Below, one piece after another: positions 57,172 through 64,000 of a DNA stretch of 64,000 bases (position 1 is its first letter; each line of letters opens with the position of its first letter). The notes beneath the pieces were generated by a model. It did no database searches. It was not told where the DNA came from and was given only the letters and a program-made list of their open reading frames with translations. The stretch is taken from the NCBI GenBank assembly GCA_944472135.2, contig OX235267.1, positions 17,343,452 through 17,407,451 on the forward strand, in the 5' to 3' direction. Made by a program: the position numbers and the translations under genes. Source of the stretch: Trichobilharzia regenti (taxonomy: Eukaryota > Platyhelminthes > Trematoda > Strigeidida > Schistosomatidae).

Positions 57172-57770
57172 AAATGTCATCGAAATTAAATCAGACATAT
57201 CTTTATTATTAGATTCACTCCACACATAATTTCATATTGGGGAAATAATTCGCAGAGTTAATGAATATAAACAAATAGTCTTATTTAAGAGCACACTGTG
57301 ATTAATAAGCTGAGCTAAGTGATACTGTTGTTCCATTGCAATTAGCTGAAATTCGTTTAACAGACAGAAGTTCAGTGATCTCGATTTTGTCCTTTCCGGC
57401 GTTTATCAACAAGGCAGAAATGGAATGCTAAGAAAAAAACATTTAAATGATTTATCCATTTCTGAAGTGAGTAAATTTGCCAAACCACAATTTCTGATGG
57501 TATCACAACTAAAGGTTATGACATGTTACAGATTCATCCTGGCTGGTTGTATCCACTACAATAGCCTAATGTGAAAACCGTTACATGGTATTGTGTACAA
57601 AGTGTTTGCATTTTTCATAATTTTGTCTACTTATGCAGAATTATGATGCGAAATTAATAACACTTATACATGTCATAAGCAGTCTGACTCACAATGTCTT
57701 TAAATCCACTGAATATCAGTGAAACAGTAGAAGACTCACACTTGTAAGCTGGTATCTCTATCTACCCAAA

Positions 57771-58005
57771 TTGTGTGTACCTTATCTTCGATGCACCATT
57801 TTGCACAGATCTTCCATGTTTTGGAACTTCTGGACTTCATGTTGTGTTTCTTTGTGTTCTTTTTCACGTCTCTCATGTATCTTCACAACGCTGTATCATT
57901 TGCCTTATCTGAAATCGAATGTATCTCCCTGCTATTCGATATTTTTACGCAGATGAACGTTGCTTCATATACCACTGATAAATCTTATCAGTAGCACTCG
58001 CCACA
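57771..58005 (+). repeat. Dispersed hairpin-bearing repeat (right mirror)
   Basis: Mirror of 10,436-10,670, with the hairpin ACTGATAA-ATC-TTATCAGT at 57,974-57,992. Confidence 0.6.
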
Positions 58006-58895
58006 CTAGTAAATAATGAAAAATTATCTCCTACTCTATCGAGAAAAGTGATCTAACTTCAGTCGCCTACTGATCGTTGATTGCTGGTTTCATTCAGTAT
58101 CCCGTGTGTCAGACAACTATCATCTAGTGTTATCAGATGGATATATTCTTCGTCACACAACACTTAAAAGTGTTCATTGAACATCAAAACAAATTGGAAA
58201 ATCATAATTAAATGAAATTGATAAAGCAGAAGAAAGTCAAAGAGTAGATAAGACACAGAATATGAAACGAACTAAGGATAACTACACAGATATTTCACCA
58301 CAGTACAAAACAATACAATGAATGATCTTTCATTTTTCCTCAGGTTTTTACTTACAATCTCCCCGAAAAACGCCTGACTGCAAACACAATTTTCAACTTC
58401 ATCATACTTTTAGTTTTGATACACGATACTTGAAAATATTTGTTTTCAAGCAAAATAATGAAGCGTAGAATATAAAATTAATGAGTAAATATCATGAATT
58501 CATCTCTGTGGAAAAAAGTAATTAAAAGCGAAACTTATGTAAATGTTAATTGCCTTTGACCAAAGAAGTCTGCTAGCCATTCGTGTGTTGGGTGGCATAC
58601 TAATGTGAGTTATATTGTGGTTAAGCGTGAAGTGTTAGATAATGAGGCTAAGTCAATCGGTGAGGTTGTGGAGCTATATCAATTGAGATGCGTAGGACAC
58701 GTGTTGCATCTACCGAGCCACAGCCTACCATGAGTAGATAAGCAAGTCAACAGGGCAGGGTTGTACTAAATGAAGCGTGTTAACTTAAACTACTACGCTT
58801 CTCTGTGGAGTTCTCTGTTAAAACTCAGTCAGTCATGAATTTTCCGAGAAACTCACCACCTTTCTACACAATAAGTCAAACACAAACGGATTGGT

Positions 58896-59381
58896 TTCAT
58901 GATTTCATTATCAAGTGACATTGGTTAGAGGGCATTAGAAAACAAGCAGGGAGCAGTGGACAGCTGTTTCATCCTATTTTGTGGCTCTTCAGCGGCACAT
59001 ATTAACCGGAGTTCGTACCTAGGATCTTCTGGTTGGAAGGGAAGCTAACTTGTAAACCATTAATCCACTTGGACCCAACCGATCCAGTGGACCTTCCATG
59101 AATTCCAATTTTTTTCCAATTCGCGATATGACACGGCCACTATCCAGTGTTATTGCTCGCAGGCATTTGTCCTCCATTCCGATCTGCTTTTCACCACTGG
59201 CAACGAATTTCTTCTAGGTTCGAATTTCACTGAGTACGTGCTGATGAAGAGTCTCAAACTAAGATGCAAGACAGCTATCTAGTACTCTCTGCTGGTTGTT
59301 CAATGCTCCTCTAACCGATGTCAGTTCTTTATCAAGTCCTGAAACCAATCAAATTCTTGTAAACCAACACTTGAAAAACGG
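58896..59381. repeat. Pair of Sm-alpha-like SINEs (right mirror)
   Basis: Mirror of 9,060-9,545: a minus-strand copy (58,896-59,101) with the near-consensus core and a plus-strand copy (59,196-59,381) with the decayed core. Confidence 0.6.
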
Positions 59382-59721
59382 ATTGGTTGTTAGAACCTCG
59401 CTTCATCAAAGTCAAGTCAGATTTAAAGTCTCATTATAATTTCAAACATATATATAATGGCTCCATTAACTGCAATCTACGATGTATAGAAGTTCATAGA
59501 TTCAATCAGGATTATAATACTTACTAATTTCCCAAACTAAGATGATTGATAAACTAAGGAACACTGAAATATTCAATTCCATCATGTTAACAGAAAAAGA
59601 ATATATTAATGTTTCTTTTAATGTAAGATTTTATTGTGAAATTTTATCCTGTGCGTTTTTATATTAAGTTATCTCAAGTTACTTTATTAGTCAGATGGTA
59701 GTGCGTAGGCTTTTCTATTTG

Positions 59722-59955
59722 GTATAGCCAATCGTCTCCTAGTGCGTCGGTGTTTAGAAGATAGGATACTTGTTGACCATACACGTGGTTCATCGTCCGA
59801 TCGATACACTCCTAAATCTTCTTCAGTGTAAATAAACTCGTTGAAGAGGGAAGATTGGCCATGAAGTTGGATACTTCACCCCATAAATCAGAACACCACA
59901 CCTGCTGAAAATTCAAAGCTCAAATCTGAGGCCCTATGTTGCACTGGGAATGCGA
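59722..59955 (+). repeat. Decayed tRNA-like SINE, second family (right mirror)
   Basis: Mirror of 8,485-8,720, reading 'cgtggttcatcgtcc' (B-box-like) at about 59,785 and ending 'gccctatgttgcactggga'. Confidence 0.5.
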
Positions 59956-60222
59956 AATTTTTAAAATTCGTCTCCGATGAAATTTTTCAATTATTTTATG
60001 AGTTTATTACACTAGATATCATGCTTTATTCAGAGAGAAACAGAAAACTAGACTTCATTGTTGACACTTAGATATTCATCTGATCACCACTTATTAGGAA
60101 AAATACCGCATCCTATCATATACGCATATTTCAAAGCATTCTAAAATAAACACTATTTACTGTATTGTGTTGATTGTAAAATAATAATAATAATAATAGC
60201 TTTACTTCTTTTTTCATTCCAG

Positions 60223-60360
60223 TTTTTTTATGTCAATAAAAACCAGAGTATATGTGATCTTAAAATCTTAAAACGTGAAAAGTTAATTTTAGAAGCTTTC
60301 GAATACCTAAACAATAGTCTTAAAGATACATTTTCAAGAGGGTATTATTTGAATAAATAA
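60223..60360 (+). CDS. Candidate terminal exon of an unidentified gene (right copy)
   Basis: Mirror of 8,083-8,220, with the splice acceptor ending at 60,222 and TAA at 60,358-60,360. The peptide is unchanged between arms. I do not recognise it, and no domain is visible in 45 residues. Confidence 0.4.
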   Translation, partial: FFYVNKNQSICDLKILKREKLILEAFEYLNNSLKDTFSRGYYLNK

Positions 60361-63246
60361 CTATTCATCCCTCTCTTCAAAGACAAAGACAGAAAAAAGT
60401 TGTTGATTTTCAGCTGAATGAATGATCCAAGTTAAATCTGAAGTACCTAGGAGTAGAATCTTAAGGAGTTACTTAAAGTGAACATGTAAACGTGTTCAAT
60501 TACCTTTAAACAATTAATTATTCATTCGTCGCTTAACGATGAACTAACGGTTAAAAATGCCTTTAACCAGTTGATTATCGAATAAAACGAAATGAAAGTA
60601 AAGGCTAATTTTTTTCTTATTCAAGCTGTCATTATAGTTTTATTCCTCAGAAGCTGTGAGTTTGGTGTTTGAGTATTGTATTATTATTAGTATTATTATT
60701 AATTGTTACACAACTGAAATTATCCCTGTTTTATTCTGAGCACCTACAACCTGATATTTCGTTGATTTTACCTCAGTGTAATTGTTTCCTTAGTTAAAAG
60801 TAATTAGTTACTAGATAACTGGAGAGTCGATCTCACACATTATATTGTGGAAGTCACGTGAACACCTTCAAATGTCTTTGCATGTTTAATGTGACTTCAG
60901 TTTAGCGTCGATAGGTGAATCCTTTTTACATATGAGAGTCATAGTTTTTATAACTTTGCTTGTCCTTTGCAAGAATGGGAGAATTTATCCACAAGAGGGG
61001 ATGGCTGTCAAGCAGTTACCCTACTGTATGTTACTAAATACTGTTCTGATCGTGAAAGATTCCTGGATGGCTGTGTTTGGTTCTCCTGGAAACCAGTTGT
61101 GTTCGATTTTAGGATTTTAAATATTCAGAGCAAAGGTACTGCCAGATTCCTGGAATAATTTCAACTCTGATTCAGACTCAATCGTAATAAATTTATTTCA
61201 AATAATCCGAGTAATCCTACTGAGAAGGCTGTGACTGATACAGTGAAATACGTTCAGGAGAATCTTGTTTCGATTTACTCAATGCTCCATGAATATTTGA
61301 AGTCATTTTATGCTGTCACATATTTACTCTAACTAATTGAATTTGTGGTGCGGATTTATTAGCATCATGCTCACTGCTCTTTTCGATATTTCAGTTGATA
61401 AGTTAACGCTATCCGAATTTATTTTCACATACTTTTAGGTGAGTCAGGGTGAGTGTGAATTAGAGTTAGTAATCGACACTTCTCTATCGCATGCTTTCAT
61501 ACATCATGACTCCTGAGTTCTTGTATTTGATACATTTGACAATAAAGACTGCAGTTAGGAAGCTTTGTGCGTGGTCTTCAAATCCACTCAAGAATATCAC
61601 ATCCAATTAAAAATTAGCTAAAATCGCAAGAGTATGTAATTAGAATACAAAAAGACTTGATAGTGTGAAATATCCCCATGCCATGAATTAAAAGTCGATC
61701 TGACCGAAGAATACTCTTTCCGATACATCCTTCTCTTCAGGTTCTTACAATTATAAAAAAGATTATATTTGTTGTCGTTACAATAATGACAACCTCGCCT
61801 GGTTAACTGGCTTGCTAGTTTTCTGGCCGTTCCCAAGGCGAAATAAAGAGGGGGGGTTGGGTGTGGGGCTAGCAATCCAACATCACTAAACCTATCAAAC
61901 TGCCAGAGAAACTTCAACGCACAAAAAATATAGTAAAAATACAAAAGATTCAAATAACGATCTTATTCTTCATCTTACATTTGGCGGGAGCGAATCGCAT
62001 GCCAAACATTAGTAGATTGCAGCTCAAGGTGTTCAGAAAACTCTGCAATTTGTCAGCATCCTTGCCTAGAAGGACTATATCCTCTTTATCGTGCAGACTT
62101 AATGATATCAGTGATATCATCTCTTTTCTCAGTATATGTCTCCACCTGTTTCATTTCGAACATTGTTTATTTCATGATGAACCTCTCATTGAAGTCTCAC
62201 TATCTCCTCCTATTCAATGCATACTACTTTATGCTATCCACTTCATCGCCTGACACTTTTTATAACCTTTAAATGATTTGGCAATTTCGCTTGCATCAAC
62301 CCACATTCTCTGAAATTATCATCACTACTCGCCACCATTGTTTCGCATTTCACAAAATTTTGTAAATGAATTCAGCCTACCACGATGTTTCTCACACAAA
62401 TACTATTTATTTTGGCACCATACACGTAGTAATCTGTTCTGGTAGATAGAAATGTATCCACCACCGTATAACTAACTGTCTATCATTATTGTAACGACAA
62501 TAAATATATTCTATTTTATAATTGTAAGAACCTGAAGAGGAGGAGGATGAATTGGAAAGAATATTCTTCATTCAGAATGTAATAGTAAGGCAATAAATGT
62601 TGTTGAGGCGAGAAGCTCTAGAGAAAGCAAAAGTGGTAGCTTCAGTTCAAAAGATATACGAAATAAAAGTCAGTGGTTAACATGCACTTGTTTATAATAA
62701 GGGAATGAAGCCTGGGATAACATATCAGACATAGAAATTCAACCAGCTACTATATACTTTCAATGTGAAATAGAATAAATCCAGAAACAGAAACGGAATA
62801 CAGGAATAGGTAAAACAGGAGAAATTTTCATATGTAGCCTCTGACATATAGTTCCTTTCAAAATATCCGAAGAATACACTTAAACTACACGATTGTGCCA
62901 TCATAATCAAAACAGAAAAACTAAATTCAACCCACTGAATTTCAATTTAGCTAAACTATGAATGATACACAGGTAAAGCAGAAGAAAAGTAACGAGGAAA
63001 TCTGATACGGATGCGAATGAAAGACGAAGTAAGATAATTGAAACCAGGACTGAAATAAATTCAAACTGGTTGATATTTCTCATCGATATCTAAATGATAC
63101 GATTTATCTGAAAAGCAGTCCATCTAAACCTGGTAATCAAAATAAAATTAATGAAGTCCTCATAGATCAGTCAAATTTTCTAATAGACGCTGCTGCAAGT
63201 AATGTGTTGTTTGTGGTAAAGTAGATTAGTCGTCAACTTCAGATTT

Positions 63247-63465
63247 TATTGATGCCTGGTTTTATGAATGAAGCGTCGATGTCACAGCTGTAGAATGCTC
63301 GCTGACCACTCATGTGGTCCGGGGTTTGATTCCGACCGACGCACTCCTTTGCCTCACTACACCAGTAATAAGATTGAAAAAGAGGAAAAGTAAAAGCCAC
63401 TCTGACCGAAACTTGAAGCCCCTGGTTTGAAGCCTTATGTTTCACTGGGAACATAGAGGAAAAAA
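63247..63465 (+). repeat. tRNA-derived SINE-like repeat (second family), right copy
   Basis: Mirror of 3,405-3,610. The B-box-like 'GGGTTTGATTCC' is at about 63,323-63,334, followed by a tail ending in 'tttcactgggaacata'. It lies in the outermost, more diverged stratum of the palindrome. Confidence 0.55.
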
Positions 63466-64000
63466 TGTAAAATTTAAATGTTTATAAATGAGAAACTTTA
63501 TAAGTTACTTTAACGTATTGGATTGCATATCTCCGGTTTTATGATCTTCCGAAGATTTACAAACCCTTAAACCCTCTAAGACTCGTCTTAGATAAGTTGA
63601 ATTGTCCATATCATAAAATACTAAATGGATTCCTTAGGCCTGTAAGATATTCCTTACCAACCTATTTCACAAGAAATACATTCGATCTTGTTAACATACT
63701 TTACACTATGAACATTAAGAAAGTTTTAATATGATTAATCGACACAGAATCTTTGTTCACCAATATTCCATCTTAAGAGACTGCTGATTTCTTCGGCAGT
63801 TATGTCACAAACCACGAATTACAATTGCTTTAACCTGTCCTTTACATCACAGCTATTACTTTGACACACACCAAAAATATCAAATTCGATATCCTGGGGA
63901 TTTTGATTTTGCGATAGAAAGCACTCTTAGGATACTGTTAACAGATGTATTTATGTCAACGGTGTTGAAAGAAATGGAAGGTATGCTAAAAATTGTACAC

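Larger units (their letters stand above)
39622..64000 (-). repeat. Right arm of giant inverted repeat, continuing past the window end
   Basis: Reverse-complement partner of 2,848-36,555. It lacks all three left-arm retrotransposon insertions, the 481-bp segment and one 1,049-bp tandem unit, so it is the more compact version. It is still paired with the left arm at base 64,000, so the repeat must extend beyond the window; bases 1-2,847 could be paired with sequence out to about 66,856. Confidence 0.97.

Noticed and set aside
1..64000. CRISPR array, bacterial operons or rRNA genes
   Set aside because: No regularly spaced short direct repeats, no ribosome-binding-site organisation and no rRNA motifs; the repeats are eukaryotic transposons, SINEs and microsatellites.

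Overview
The window is repeat-rich, AT-rich animal DNA that I read as Schistosoma (blood fluke). The repeat families point there together: RTE-clade retrotransposons, a Merlin DNA transposon, Penelope-like elements with a GIY-YIG endonuclease, and short tRNA-like repeats with decayed hammerhead-ribozyme cores resembling the schistosome Sm-alpha family. This assignment rests on family recognition, not on a database search.

The dominant structure is one giant inverted repeat. Left arm about 2,848-36,555 and right arm about 39,622-64,000 (running off the window end) are reverse complements around a 3.07 kb unpaired spacer (36,556-39,621). Paired positions add up to a constant that changes only at indels: 66,857 outermost, then 68,445 falling to 68,439, then 68,919-68,921, 71,970, 72,998 and 76,177 innermost. 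From about 3.6 kb inward the sampled stretches are about 97-99+% identical; the outermost 0.75 kb is only about 88% identical. Bases 1-2,847 have no partner here; it would lie past the right edge.

The arms differ by five large structural changes, and in every case the extra DNA is in the left arm: (1) a 5'-truncated RTE at 3,900-5,479 with an 8-bp target duplication and a clean empty site opposite; (2) 481 bp at 19,746-20,226 replaced by 3 bp in the right arm; (3) a three-level nest at about 23,213-26,271 (RTE containing a repeat element containing a Merlin transposon); (4) a 1,049-bp tandem unit collapsed in the right arm; (5) a full-length, apparently intact RTE at 30,277-33,445 with a 12-bp target duplication.

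Gene content is sparse. The only long intact ORF is the 1,030-residue endonuclease/reverse transcriptase of the full-length RTE. Host-gene candidates are a 138-codon ORF present in both arms, a probable terminal exon (left 8,083-8,220), and a string of splice-flanked exons on the left-arm plus strand (20,831-27,424) that could belong to an unidentified multi-exon membrane protein. The right-arm copy of that string carries a premature stop. Everything else is decayed mobile DNA, SINE-like repeats, microsatellites, a degenerate telomere-like array mirrored in both arms, or sequence in which I see nothing.
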